This document shows positions 26,159 through 35,178 of a stretch of DNA of 64,000 nucleotides, piece after piece. Source of the stretch: Streptomyces sp. NBC_00289 (lineage in GTDB: Bacteria > Actinomycetota > Actinomycetes > Streptomycetales > Streptomycetaceae); contig NZ_CP108046.1 in assembly GCF_041435115.1 (NCBI RefSeq), forward strand, positions 2,790,001 through 2,854,000. Reading direction: 5' to 3'. A program made the translations under genes and the position numbers. A model generated the notes under the pieces. That model was not told where the DNA came from, made no database searches, and was given only the letters and a program-made list of their open reading frames with translations. How positions within the stretch are numbered: position 1 is the first letter of the stretch; each line of letters starts with the position of its first letter.

Positions 26159-26406
26159 CCACTCACCATAGAGCGGCCGGGGCCCGCGCCGGCGGACCGG
26201 GCACCCTGATCAGCGTCCCCGAGGCGGCCGGATAGATGTAAGGGGTCAGCGTCCTCCCCAGTGGTGAGAGGGCGGGGTCCGAGGGGATGAGCCGCGGCCC
26301 GGGCAGTTCGTCGGACAGCACGAGGAGATGGCTTTATCAGACCCATACCTTCGAAGTGGAAGTGGCGGCAGGGGGCTGTCACGGCACACAAGGGGGCAGG
26401 CCCGTC

Positions 26407-28650
26407 ATGGGGAACGGCAATACGCGGGTACGGGGCATAGCTGCCCGAGCCGGCGGCTGGAGCGCTCGGCACCGCTGGGCGGCGGTCGGCATCTGGGTGC
26501 TGTTCGTCGTCCTGGCGATGGGACTCGGTTCGGCGGCGGGCCGGGTCGACGTCAAGGACAGCGACCAGCTGAAGGGCGAGACGCACACCGCGGCAAAGAT
26601 CATCGAGGATGCCGGGATCGACGAGCCGGCCAGTGAGACGGTGCTGGTCCAGGCGAAGGGCGCGGGCGTCACCTCCTCCGACGCCGAGTTCAGGTCCGCC
26701 GTCACCGCGGTCGTGCGGGCGGTCGAGAAGACCGGCAAGGTCACGGACGTCACCTCGCCCTACGACACGAAGACGATCTCGAAGGACGGCCGCAGCGCGC
26801 TGGTGCAGTTCGACATGCGCGGCGAGGCGGACACCGCGGGCGAGCGGGTCGAGCCGGTGCTGAAGGCCGTCGAGGGGGTGCAGAAGGCGCACGGGTCGCT
26901 GCGGATCGAGGAGATCGGCGGCGCCAGCATGATGAAGACGTTCGACGACGCGTTCGGGGACGACTTCCAGAAGGCCGAGCTGTCCGCCGTACCGGTGGCC
27001 CTGGGCATTCTGCTCATCGCGTTCGGCGCGCTCGTGGCGGCACTGCTGCCGGTGGCCCTGGCGGTCACCGCGATCATGGCGACGATGGGCCTGATGGGCG
27101 TCGTCAGCCATGTGATGCCGATGAGTGACACCGCGAACTCCGTGATGCTCCTGGTCGGTCTGGCCGTCGGTGTCGACTACTGCCTGTTCTACCTGCGCCG
27201 CGAGCGTGAGGAGCGCGAGGCGGGCCGGGACCCGCAGACGGCGCTGCGGATCGCCGCCGCGACCAGTGGCCGTGCGATCGTCGTCTCCGGTGTCACGGTG
27301 TGCGTGGCGATGGCCGGCATGCTGTTCACCGGGCTCGCCGAGTTCGAGGCGATGGGCCTGGCCTCGCTGATGGTCGTGGCGGTCGCCATGGTCGGATCGG
27401 TGACCGTGCTGCCGGCGCTGCTCTCGCTGCTGGGCGAGCGGGTCGAGCGGGGTCGCCTGCCGTTCCTCAAGCGGCGCCGGAAGGCCACCACGGAGAGCAG
27501 GTTCTGGACGGCCGTCCTCAAGGGCGTCCTCGCCAAGCCCCTGGTCTCCGTCCTGGTGGCGGCCGGCGCGCTGCTGGCGATCGCCGCTCCCGCGGTCGGT
27601 ATGAAGACCCAGAACCTCACGCTGGACCAGGAGTTCGGCAACTCGCTGCCCATCGTGGGCACCTACAACCGTGTCAACGACGCCTTCCCGGGCGGCTCCG
27701 AGCCGGCCGAGGTGGTCGTCAGCGCGAAGGACATCAACGCACCCGAGGTGAAGTCCGCGCTCGCCGACTTCCGTGACCGGGCGATCAGTTCGGGCGCCTC
27801 GCGCGGACCGGTCGAGATCAAGCTGCACGACGCGCAGAACATCGCCTTCGTGTACGTCCCGCTGGTCGGCGGCTCCGACCTGGACAAGGCGGGCGCGAGC
27901 CTGGAGAAACTGCGCGACGAGGTACGGCCGGCCACCCTCGGCACGGTCGACGGCGTCGAGGCCCCGATCACCGGACAGGTGGCCGGTTCGCAGGACTTCA
28001 ACGACCAGCTGGCCGGAGCCGTCGTCCCGGTGTTCGCGTTCGTCGTGGTCTTCGCCTTCCTGTTGATGCTGCTCTCGTTCCGCTCGCTGACGATCGCGAT
28101 CACCTCGATCGTGCTCAACCTGCTGTCGGTGGGCGCGGCGTACGGCATCCTCGTCGCCGTCTTCCAGCACGGCTGGGGCGCGTCCCTGGTGGGCGCGGAG
28201 GGCGTCGGCGCCATCATCACCTGGCTGCCGCTGTTCCTCTTCGTGATCCTGTTCGGCCTGTCGATGGACTACCACGTGTTCGTGGTCTCGCGGATCCGTG
28301 AGGCGCGCCTGCGGGGCCGTACGACGAACGACGCGATCCAGCACGGGGTGGTCACCACGGCAGGTGTGGTCACCAGCGCCGCGGTCATCATGGTCGCCGT
28401 GTTCGCGATCTTCGGGACGCTGTCCATGCAGTCCATGAAGCAGATGGGTGTCGGCCTCGCGGCCGCGGTGCTCATCGACGCGACGATCATCCGGGGCGTG
28501 CTGCTCCCGGCGGTGATGGCGCTGCTCGGCGAGCGCAACTGGTACCTGCCGAAGTGGCTGCACCGGCTGCCGGACCTGACGCACGACGAGGCGCCGGAGG
28601 CCATCGCGCCCACGGTACGGAACGACGAGGGTGAGCCGCTGAAGGTCTGA
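26407..28650 (+). CDS. MMPL-family RND-type transporter
   Basis: 747 residues with twelve predicted membrane helices in two symmetric halves, each opening with one helix (WAAVGIWVLFVVLAMGLGSA; LVSVLVAAGALLAIAAPAVG), a large external domain and five more helices. The conserved GLAVGVDYCLFYLRR and GLSMDYHVFVVSR segments carry the Asp-Tyr pairs that relay protons in MmpL/RND pumps. Substrates are probably lipids or natural products. Start ATG 26407 has AGGGGGC upstream. No dedicated regulator is adjacent. A strong terminator follows. Confidence 0.92.
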   Translation: MGNGNTRVRGIAARAGGWSARHRWAAVGIWVLFVVLAMGLGSAAGRVDVKDSDQLKGETHTAAKIIEDAGIDEPASETVLVQAKGAGVTSSDAEFRSAVTAVVRAVEKTGKVTDVTSPYDTKTISKDGRSALVQFDMRGEADTAGERVEPVLKAVEGVQKAHGSLRIEEIGGASMMKTFDDAFGDDFQKAELSAVPVALGILLIAFGALVAALLPVALAVTAIMATMGLMGVVSHVMPMSDTANSVMLLVGLAVGVDYCLFYLRREREEREAGRDPQTALRIAAATSGRAIVVSGVTVCVAMAGMLFTGLAEFEAMGLASLMVVAVAMVGSVTVLPALLSLLGERVERGRLPFLKRRRKATTESRFWTAVLKGVLAKPLVSVLVAAGALLAIAAPAVGMKTQNLTLDQEFGNSLPIVGTYNRVNDAFPGGSEPAEVVVSAKDINAPEVKSALADFRDRAISSGASRGPVEIKLHDAQNIAFVYVPLVGGSDLDKAGASLEKLRDEVRPATLGTVDGVEAPITGQVAGSQDFNDQLAGAVVPVFAFVVVFAFLLMLLSFRSLTIAITSIVLNLLSVGAAYGILVAVFQHGWGASLVGAEGVGAIITWLPLFLFVILFGLSMDYHVFVVSRIREARLRGRTTNDAIQHGVVTTAGVVTSAAVIMVAVFAIFGTLSMQSMKQMGVGLAAAVLIDATIIRGVLLPAVMALLGERNWYLPKWLHRLPDLTHDEAPEAIAPTVRNDEGEPLKV

Positions 28651-28697
28651 TCCCGCCCGCGGGCCGGAGGGACGCGTCCGCGTCCCTCCCCTGAACT

Positions 28698-28735
28698 GAG
28701 GGCCCGTTGGTCTCCGGGGGAGCCAACGGGCCCTC
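28698..28735. terminator. 13-bp perfect hairpin, bidirectional terminator
   Basis: GAGGGCCCGTTGG (28698-28710) pairs exactly with CCAACGGGCCCTC (28723-28735). It lies between the convergent MMPL and glycosyltransferase genes, three bases before the stop codon of the latter, and should serve both. Confidence 0.85.
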
Positions 28736-28737
28736 TC

Positions 28738-29952
28738 TCATGCCCGCTCCGGCCGCCGATCGGGCAGTTCGGCCTCGATGAGGTCGGCCGCCCGCGCGGT
28801 ACCGCCCTCGCGGGCCATCGCCGCCTGGACGTCCCTGAGCCGCCGGGCCACCTCCGGGTCGTCGACGAGGGCGAGGGCGGCCGCGCGCAGCGTCTCGGCG
28901 GTCGCCTCCGCCGTGGGCAGGTGCCGGGCCACTCCGAGGCCCTGGAGCATGTCCGCGTTGCCGAACTGGTCGACGGCCTGTGGTACGGCGACCATGGGGG
29001 TGGCGGTGGCCAGGCCCTCCTGACTGCCGCCGGCGCCGGCGTGGGTGACGAAGAGGTCGGCCTGCCGGAGGACCGCCAACTGCGGGACCCAGGAGTGGAC
29101 TTCGACGTTCGCCGGTACGTCACCCAGCTCGGCGGGGTGAACGTGCTTGCCGATCTGCAGCACCAGGTGCCAGCCCGGCAGGCCGGCGAACGCCTCGACG
29201 CACGCGCGGTAGAAACCCGGCTGCCTGGTGAAGGCCGACCCGAGCGACACGAGGACCACCTTCGCGGCGGTGGCGGGGCGCTTCCACTCCCCCTGGGACG
29301 CACGGTCCCCCTGACAGGCGCCGACGAAACGGTGGACGCTCTCGTCGACCCGGTCGGCGTGCGGCTGGAGCGCTCCGGGGATCAGCACGATCGAGCGGTC
29401 GGGGCGGCCGGCGAACTCGTCCGGGTGCCGGGTGATCCCGTTCTCCTCCAGCCAGGCGTGGAAGCGGGCGTAGTAGGCGCGGCCGCGCTCGGTCTTCCGG
29501 GGCTCCGCCCACATCGGCTCGGCGACCTCCTCCTCGTAGCCCTCCCAGGCGACGAGGTTCGGCGACAGGGAGACCGCGGGCACGCCCCAGCGGTGCGCCA
29601 GCACGCGGGCCGGGTAGGAGGCGATGTCGTGCAGCACGAGGTCCGGTTCGTCCCCCTCGTACGCCGTGACGAGCTGTGGCAGCGCCTGGATCGCGTCGGC
29701 CAGGAACGGCTCCACGTTGTCCAGCAGCGTGCTGCCCCAGGCCTCCGGGTCGTCGTCGGGCCCGGGCAGCGTGGAGTGCCAGGTCTTCACCTCGGCTCCG
29801 GTCCGGGCGACCTCGGCCGCGAACACCGGCGGGATCGCGTACGTCACCCGGTGGCCGCGCGCCACCAGTTCGCGGATCACTTCGAGGCTCGGGTTCACAT
29901 GGCCGTGGGCGGCGATGGAGAACATGGCGATGTGGGCGGGGCGACTGGTCAT
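28738..29952 (-). CDS. mgt: Macrolide-inactivating glycosyltransferase (OleD/Mgt type)
   Basis: 404 residues, GT1/GT-B fold. The N-terminus ([20 protein letters not shown], then [13 protein letters not shown]) and the C-terminal nucleotide-sugar site ([20 protein letters not shown], then [18 protein letters not shown] and [14 protein letters not shown]) closely match OleD of S. antibioticus and Mgt of S. lividans as I remember them. Those transfer glucose from UDP-glucose to the 2'-OH of macrolides, giving self-protection. Start ATG 29952, with TAGCGT seven bases upstream and no ribosome site (probably leaderless). An in-frame start at 29970 would remove that promoter from its place and is not favoured. 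Close OleD-like identity is judged by eye. Confidence 0.9.
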   Translation of the reverse strand: MTSRPAHIAMFSIAAHGHVNPSLEVIRELVARGHRVTYAIPPVFAAEVARTGAEVKTWHSTLPGPDDDPEAWGSTLLDNVEPFLADAIQALPQLVTAYEGDEPDLVLHDIASYPARVLAHRWGVPAVSLSPNLVAWEGYEEEVAEPMWAEPRKTERGRAYYARFHAWLEENGITRHPDEFAGRPDRSIVLIPGALQPHADRVDESVHRFVGACQGDRASQGEWKRPATAAKVVLVSLGSAFTRQPGFYRACVEAFAGLPGWHLVLQIGKHVHPAELGDVPANVEVHSWVPQLAVLRQADLFVTHAGAGGSQEGLATATPMVAVPQAVDQFGNADMLQGLGVARHLPTAEATAETLRAAALALVDDPEVARRLRDVQAAMAREGGTARAADLIEAELPDRRPERA

Positions 29953-30003
29953 GACACCGACGCTAGGCAAGACGATACGTCTCGTGCAACCGAATAGGTG
30001 CGA

Positions 30004-30606
30004 TCAGGAGTCCGGACAGTCCTCGCCGGAACCCTCGACGCTCCGGCCGAGGGCGTTCGTCACCGTGACGGTCACGGTCGCCGCCGCGGTCGCCGGCCCG
30101 GTCGCCGCCTCGGCGGTGCGTTGCGCCTCGACGGCCGTACAGACCAGCTGCGCCACCGCCAGACGGTTCAACTCCTTCACGACCGCGGGGAGTTCGACCG
30201 ACACCGCGTCGCCCTTCGTGGTCACCTTCACGGCGGCCGAATCCCGCCCCTCGTCGGGATCGGCCGTGGCGGATTCGGCGGGAGAGGTCGTGCCGGGCGC
30301 GGGACTCGGGGCGGTCGTCGCGGCGGAGATGGGTGGTGGTAGCAGCGTGACCAGGCGTTTCGTGCTTTCCGCGCGCGTCGGGCCCAGCAGCAGCTGCTCC
30401 ACGGCGGCCCGGACCTCGACGGGCGCGTCGATCCTGCGGGCGACGGCGACCAGGGAACCGTCCCTGACGAAGTAGACCCGTACCGTCGGCACGATCCCCT
30501 CGGCCGGTCCCCCCGCCTCCACCACCCCGGTCGCGGGAATGCCACAGGAGACCAGCCCGCACAGCGCCACGGCGCACAGCAGCGCCCCTCGGCGCGGGGT
30601 CCTCAC
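30004..30606 (-). CDS. GerMN-domain lipoprotein of a two-component operon
   Basis: 200 residues. Lipoprotein signal ending LCGLVSC. The mature part contains a GerMN-like segment (VRVYFVRDGSLVAVARRIDA, then AVEQLLLGP and LNRLAVAQLVCTAVEA) interrupted by a Thr/Pro/Ala-rich insert. GerMN domains occur in LpqB, the lipoprotein partner of MtrAB. Here too the gene lies directly downstream of the histidine kinase. GTG 30606 overlaps the kinase stop by three bases (GTGA). It may tune kinase signalling at the membrane; this is inferred from context. Confidence 0.85.
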   Translation of the reverse strand: MRTPRRGALLCAVALCGLVSCGIPATGVVEAGGPAEGIVPTVRVYFVRDGSLVAVARRIDAPVEVRAAVEQLLLGPTRAESTKRLVTLLPPPISAATTAPSPAPGTTSPAESATADPDEGRDSAAVKVTTKGDAVSVELPAVVKELNRLAVAQLVCTAVEAQRTAEAATGPATAAATVTVTVTNALGRSVEGSGEDCPDS

Positions 30607-32102
30607 GACCGGCCCTCCCGCTGCGGCTCGTCCCGCCGCAGCGGGAGTTCCACGGTGAACACGGCGCCGCCCTCCGGCCGGTTCGCGGCCCGGACCGTGC
30701 CGCCGTGGATACGGATGTTCTCCTCGGCGATCGCCAGCCCCAGTCCGCTTCCCTCGGTCCGGGTCCGGGCGGTGTCCGACTTGTAGAAGCGCTCGAAGAC
30801 ATGGGGCAGTACGCCGGCCGGGATGCCGGGTCCGCTGTCCAGCACCTCGATGACCGCCCGCCGGCCGGCGCCGGGCCCCTCGTCCTCGTACAGGCGCACC
30901 AGCACCGGCTGGGCGCCGTGCCGCAGGGCGTTGCCGACCAGGTTCGCCACGGCGACGTCGAGGCGGCGCGGGTCGACGCGGCCGCGCAGCGCGTCGGGCT
31001 CCGGCAGCCGGGCCTCGACCGTGTCCGTCCAGGCGCGGGAGGCGAGCGTACGGCGGAGGGACTCGGCGAGGTCGATCTCGTCGAGGTGCAGCACCGCGGC
31101 GCCCGCGTCGAAGCGGGAGATCTCCATCAGGTCGTCCACCAGACGGGCCAGCTTCACGGTCTCCTCGCTGATCAGCCGGACCGCCGTCGCGGTGTCGGGG
31201 TCGAGACGGGCGGCCTCCTCGTCCAGGACGTCGGTGACCGCCGCCATGGCGGCCAGCGGGGTGCGCAGCTCGTGCGAGACGTCCGCGGCGAAACGGCGGG
31301 CCCTGACCTCCATGCCGCGCAGTTCGGCCACCGACTCCTCCAGGGCGGCGGCCGTCTCGTTGAACGTGTGCGACAACTCGGCCAGTTCGTCGGAGCCGTT
31401 GACGGCGAGCCGGGTGTCCAGCCGGCCCTCGGCGATGTTGCGGGTCGCGGACCGCAACGCGCGCACCGGCCGCAGCACGCCCCGAGCGGCGAGCAGCGCG
31501 AGCAGCACGGCGAGGAGCAGGGCGGGCACGGCGGCCCGCCACACCGCCTCCACCAGGGCGTCGACGTAGGCCAGTTCGGTGGTCTGCGGCACGGTCAGGA
31601 ACACCCGGACCCCGGAGACGGGCCGGCCCGCCTCCGCGGGAGCGATGTAGATGACCGACATCCCGACGACGAGTGAGGTGTGGTCCGCGCTGGTCACCCG
31701 CTGGAAGACGGTCGCCGGACTGGAGCCCACGGCCTCCCGCAGGGCGGGCGTCAGCTCCTCGAACGGGTCGTCCGGGACGGACGTGGCGCTCAGTTCACGG
31801 TACGCGGCCAGCACGCGCCAGGTGCCCGACGGCTCCCCTTTGGCCACGTCGGCCGCGAAGCGGCGCAGCTCCGCCCGGCCCGGCGGGAACGCGAGGCCGG
31901 AGGCGAGCCGTGACACCTGGGTGCGCAGCAGCTTGATCACGGCGTCCTGGCTCTGCTGGAGCACCCCGGTGCGCGCCTCCCGGAAGGTCAGCGCACCGGT
32001 GGTGGTGGCGGTCAGCGCGGCGACGAGCGCGAACGCCACCACCAACCGCATGCGCAGGCCGCGTAGTTGCGGGACCCTGACCCGGGGTCTCAGGCCCTTC
32101 AC
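30603..32102 (-). CDS. Sensor histidine kinase (AfsQ2-like position)
   Basis: 499 residues. Two membrane helices flank a ~150-residue extracytoplasmic sensor (LVVAFALVAALTATTTGALT; AAVPALLLAVLLALLAARGV). A HAMP region follows, then the phosphoacceptor box FAADVSHELRTPLAAMAAV with His, the N box VANLVGNALRHGA, and the ATP lid motifs VLDSGPGIPAG and GSGLGLAIAEE. GTG 32102 overlaps the response-regulator stop (GTGA) and gives the standard length. It phosphorylates the response regulator encoded upstream. Signal unknown. Confidence 0.92.
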   Translation of the reverse strand: MKGLRPRVRVPQLRGLRMRLVVAFALVAALTATTTGALTFREARTGVLQQSQDAVIKLLRTQVSRLASGLAFPPGRAELRRFAADVAKGEPSGTWRVLAAYRELSATSVPDDPFEELTPALREAVGSSPATVFQRVTSADHTSLVVGMSVIYIAPAEAGRPVSGVRVFLTVPQTTELAYVDALVEAVWRAAVPALLLAVLLALLAARGVLRPVRALRSATRNIAEGRLDTRLAVNGSDELAELSHTFNETAAALEESVAELRGMEVRARRFAADVSHELRTPLAAMAAVTDVLDEEAARLDPDTATAVRLISEETVKLARLVDDLMEISRFDAGAAVLHLDEIDLAESLRRTLASRAWTDTVEARLPEPDALRGRVDPRRLDVAVANLVGNALRHGAQPVLVRLYEDEGPGAGRRAVIEVLDSGPGIPAGVLPHVFERFYKSDTARTRTEGSGLGLAIAEENIRIHGGTVRAANRPEGGAVFTVELPLRRDEPQREGRS

Positions 32103-32791
32103 CGGGACGTGAACCGGTAGCCGAAGCCGCGCACGGTCTGGATGTAGCGGGGCTCCCGCGGGGGCTCGCCCAGCTTGCCGCGCAGCCGTTTGACGCAGGC
32201 GTCCACCAGGCGGGCGTCGCCGTGGAAGCTGTGCTCCCAGACCGCTTCGAGGAGTTGTTGCCGGCTGAACACCTGGCCGGGTGAGGCGGACAGGGTCAGC
32301 AGCAGCCGTAGTTCGGACGGGGCGAGGGGGACCGGGGCCCCCTGCCAGGCGACCGCGAGGCCGGCCCGGTCGATGGCCAGGTCGCCGTGCGTGTCGATCT
32401 TCGGTATGCCGGCGTCGGCGGGTACTCCGGCCGCCCGGCGCAGGACGGCGCGGATACGGGCCTCCAGCACTCGCGCCCGCACCGGCTTGACCACGTAGTC
32501 GTCGGCTCCCGCCTCCAGGCCGACAACGATGTCCTCGTCGTCGCCGCGCGCGGTCGCCATGATGATCGGCAGCGTCTGGTCCAGCGCGCGCATCCCGCGG
32601 CACACGTCGAGGCCGGTCATGCCGGGCAGCATCAGGTCCAGCACCACGACGTCCGGCCGGAAGGAGCGCAGCCGGTTCATCCCGTCCTCGCCGGTTTCGG
32701 CGGCGGCGACCTCATGGCCCTGACGGCGCAGCGCGAGCGTCACACCGTCCCGCACGGCACGGTCGTCTTCGATCAGCAGAACACGTGGCAT
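32099..32791 (-). CDS. OmpR-family response regulator (AfsQ1-like)
   Basis: 230 residues. Receiver domain begins RVLLIEDDRAVRDGVTLALR with phospho-acceptor Asp in VVVLDLMLPGMTGLD and conserved Lys in DDYVVKPVRARVLEARI. OmpR winged helix includes LAPSELRLLLTLSASPGQVF, then LVDACVKRLRGKLGEPP and TVRGFGYRFTS. Overall wording resembles AfsQ1, and an exact GTnAC-N6-GTnAC box, the AfsQ1 consensus, lies in its own upstream region. Start ATG 32791; GATACT six bases upstream suggests a leaderless or very short leader. First gene of a three-gene overlapping operon. Confidence 0.92.
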   Translation of the reverse strand: MPRVLLIEDDRAVRDGVTLALRRQGHEVAAAETGEDGMNRLRSFRPDVVVLDLMLPGMTGLDVCRGMRALDQTLPIIMATARGDDEDIVVGLEAGADDYVVKPVRARVLEARIRAVLRRAAGVPADAGIPKIDTHGDLAIDRAGLAVAWQGAPVPLAPSELRLLLTLSASPGQVFSRQQLLEAVWEHSFHGDARLVDACVKRLRGKLGEPPREPRYIQTVRGFGYRFTSR

Positions 32792-32891
32792 GCGCTCAGT
32801 ATCCGTACGCCTCACGCCGCCCGGGGCACTGTTACCGGATGATCATATGGCCGCGGCACGCCGGGGCGGCACGCACCCTGGCCCAGGAGCC

Positions 32892-32907
32892 GTTACCGAT
32901 TCGTGAC
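32892..32907. promoter_or_regulatory. AfsQ1-type response-regulator box
   Basis: GTTAC-CGATTC-GTGAC fits exactly the GTnAC-N6-GTnAC consensus described for AfsQ1. A further half site GTTAC lies at 32831-32835. Both sit in the 162-base divergent region between the AfsQ1-like regulator and the DUF3152 gene, so the regulator may control itself and the secreted protein. Confidence 0.6.
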
Positions 32908-32953
32908 CGCTTGAGCCAAGTGCGATCACATCACGCTCACATTCTGATCAACC

Positions 32954-33880
32954 ATGACCGCACATCGATCAAAGTCCTCCCCGGCCCGCCGCCGTCGGAG
33001 GGGCCCCGTCCACGGTCCCGCGCGCGGCCGGAGAGGGCCGCTGTGGGGAGGGCTGGCCGCGCTGACCGTCCTGAGCGCCGTCGGTTTCGCGGCCGTGGGG
33101 TGGACGTCCGGGGGCGGTGCGGGCAAGGCCGCGGCCGGAGCGGCCGCCTCCGACGGCACCGCGGCGGGCGGGGCCGGGCCAGGGGCCCACTCCACCGGGC
33201 GCCCCACGCCCACCGGATCCGCGTCGGCCGGTCCGTCCCCCGGCCGGCCGACGCACAGCCCCTCCGCCCCACCCAGCACGTCCGGCGACCCCTCCCGCCC
33301 CTCGGAGAAGGACATCCCGACCTCGGGACCCGGCACCTTCACCACCGCGTCCGGCTCCAGCGCCAAGGTGGGCAAGGGCCGGGTCCTGCGCTACCGGGTG
33401 GACGTCGAGGACGGCATCGACCTGTCCTCCGCGGACGTGGCCCGGCAGGTGGAGATCGTCCTGGGTGACTCACGCGGCTGGACGGCGGACGGCCACTCGG
33501 CGTTCCGGCGGGTCTCCAAGGGCGCCACCGACTTCGCCGTCCGGGTCGCGACACCCGCGACCGTGGACAAGATCTGCGGGCGGTACGGGCTGAACACCGG
33601 CGGCGAGGTCAACTGCAGCGTCGAGCAGAACGTCATGGTCAACCTCAAGCGCTGGGAACTGGCGACGCCCGTCTACGCCAAGGACGTCAGGGCCTACCGG
33701 GCGCTGATCATCAACCACGAGGTCGGTCACTTCCTCGGCCACGGCCACGTCGACTGCCCCGGCCCCGGGAAACCGGCCCCGGCGATGATGCAGCAGATCA
33801 AGGGCATGCACGGCTGTGCGCCCAACGTCTGGCCCTACGACGACAGGGGGCGGCTCCTGACCGGTCCCGCCGTGTCCTGA
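32954..33880 (+). CDS. Secreted DUF3152 protein, zinc-metalloprotease-like
   Basis: 308 residues. A basic N-terminus and one hydrophobic segment (LWGGLAALTVLSAVGFAAVG) export or anchor the protein. A ~90-residue Pro/Ser/Thr/Gly linker would span the wall. The C-terminal domain contains NHEVGHFLGHGHVDCPGPG, i.e. HExGHxLGHxH with a metzincin-like zinc site, and four Cys likely in disulphides. DUF3152 activity is not established to my knowledge. Divergent from the AfsQ1-like operon with a shared AfsQ1-type box, so it may be a target of that system. Start ATG 32954. Confidence 0.85.
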   Translation: MTAHRSKSSPARRRRRGPVHGPARGRRGPLWGGLAALTVLSAVGFAAVGWTSGGGAGKAAAGAAASDGTAAGGAGPGAHSTGRPTPTGSASAGPSPGRPTHSPSAPPSTSGDPSRPSEKDIPTSGPGTFTTASGSSAKVGKGRVLRYRVDVEDGIDLSSADVARQVEIVLGDSRGWTADGHSAFRRVSKGATDFAVRVATPATVDKICGRYGLNTGGEVNCSVEQNVMVNLKRWELATPVYAKDVRAYRALIINHEVGHFLGHGHVDCPGPGKPAPAMMQQIKGMHGCAPNVWPYDDRGRLLTGPAVS

Positions 33881-33888
33881 GCCCGCCC

Positions 33889-35178
33889 TCACCGCTGATA
33901 CCGCGCCAGCACCAGGTTCCCGTCCTTCTCCAGGCGTTCGCGCAGGGTGTCGAGCCCGATCGCCCCGCTGTAGTACTCCTGGAACGCGGGCGTGGCGACC
34001 TTGTCCTTCCACTCCGGGTAGCCGCGGACGGACTGCGCGGGCGCCGGCCGCAGCCGGGCGGCGAGTGCGGTGCCGGTGGCCCAGCCGTCCTTCGTGGTGT
34101 GCAGGGCCGGGTCCCGGAGCGCCCGGGTGCCGGTGGGCAGCATCCAGTCGCCGAGGGCCAGCCGGACCATGTTCCTGGGCCGCAGCAGGAAGTCGACGAA
34201 CTCGGCGGCCGCCTTCTTGTGCGGGCTGTCCTCGGCGACGGACAGGGTCTGCGGACTGACGCCCTGGGTGAGACCGTCGGCGCCGGCCGGAGCGGGCAGC
34301 ACCTGCCAGTCGAACCCCTCCGGCGCCTGCTGGACGATCTGCTGGCGGTAGGAGAACCCGAGCGGGACCATCGCGTACCTGCCGCCGAAGAAGCCGGGCA
34401 GGGTGTCCGACCCGCCGCTGCCCAGCGTCGAGCCCGGTGCGCTGTGGTCGGTGCCGACCTGGTCGTGCACGGTGCGCGGCACCACCTCGTCGGCCGCCTC
34501 GAAGCGAACGGTCACCCTGCCGTCCGGGCCCCGGTGGAACAACTGCCCACCGGCCGACAGCGACAGGTTGAGCGTGGCGGAGACCGGCTCCTTGAGCGGC
34601 CAGGCCACCCCGTACCTGCCCGGGCCGCTCAGCTCCTTGGTGATCCGCCGGAACTCCGCCCAGCTCCACGGCTTTTCGGGAGTCGGGATCCGCACGCCCG
34701 ACTTCCTCAGCCAGGTCGCGTTGGCGATCAGCACGCGCGGCTCCTGGAGGAACGGCACCCCGTAGATCCCGTCCCCGAAGGTGGCTGCCCGCCAACTGCG
34801 CTGCGGGATGTCCGCCTTGAGCCGCTCGGGCAGCAGCTCGCGCAGATCCGCGAGATAGCCGCCGTACGCGAAGTCGGCGAGGTCGTCCGAGGCGTCGTGG
34901 ATGATGTCGGGCGCCTCACCGCCCTCGAAGGACGTCAGAAGCTGGTCGTGGACACTGTCCCAACTCCCCTGTACGTACTCGACCTTCACGCCCGGATGGG
35001 TGGCGTTCCACTCCCCCACCAGCTCCTTGTTGGCCCGGACGGACTCCTCCTGCCAGGCCAGGGACTGGAAACGGAGGGTGATCCGGCCGCCGGCCGCGTC
35101 ATCGCCGGCGCCCGTGCAGCCCGCCGACAGCAGCGCCAGCACAAGCGCCAGGAGGTATCCGGTTCTGGTGCGCGTCAT
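33889..35178 (-). CDS. Sugar ABC transporter substrate-binding lipoprotein
   Basis: 429 residues. Lipoprotein signal ending LLSAGC. The mature protein is a family-1 extracellular solute-binding protein: ITLRFQSLAWQEESVRANKE, GVKVEYVQGSWDSVHDQLLT, EGGEAPDIIHDASDD and the C-terminal KKAAAEFVDFLL. Such proteins bind mono- or oligosaccharides. The start overlaps the stop of the upstream permease gene (ATGA). Genes are ordered permease, permease, binding protein. No ATPase gene is present, typical of Streptomyces carbohydrate importers that share the MsiK ATPase. Sugar unknown. Confidence 0.9.
   Translation of the reverse strand: MTRTRTGYLLALVLALLSAGCTGAGDDAAGGRITLRFQSLAWQEESVRANKELVGEWNATHPGVKVEYVQGSWDSVHDQLLTSFEGGEAPDIIHDASDDLADFAYGGYLADLRELLPERLKADIPQRSWRAATFGDGIYGVPFLQEPRVLIANATWLRKSGVRIPTPEKPWSWAEFRRITKELSGPGRYGVAWPLKEPVSATLNLSLSAGGQLFHRGPDGRVTVRFEAADEVVPRTVHDQVGTDHSAPGSTLGSGGSDTLPGFFGGRYAMVPLGFSYRQQIVQQAPEGFDWQVLPAPAGADGLTQGVSPQTLSVAEDSPHKKAAAEFVDFLLRPRNMVRLALGDWMLPTGTRALRDPALHTTKDGWATGTALAARLRPAPAQSVRGYPEWKDKVATPAFQEYYSGAIGLDTLRERLEKDGNLVLARYQR

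Noticed and set aside
26155..28584. 809-codon open frame opposite the MMPL gene
   Set aside because: Arg/Asp/His-rich shadow without recognisable domains; the plus strand encodes a full transporter.
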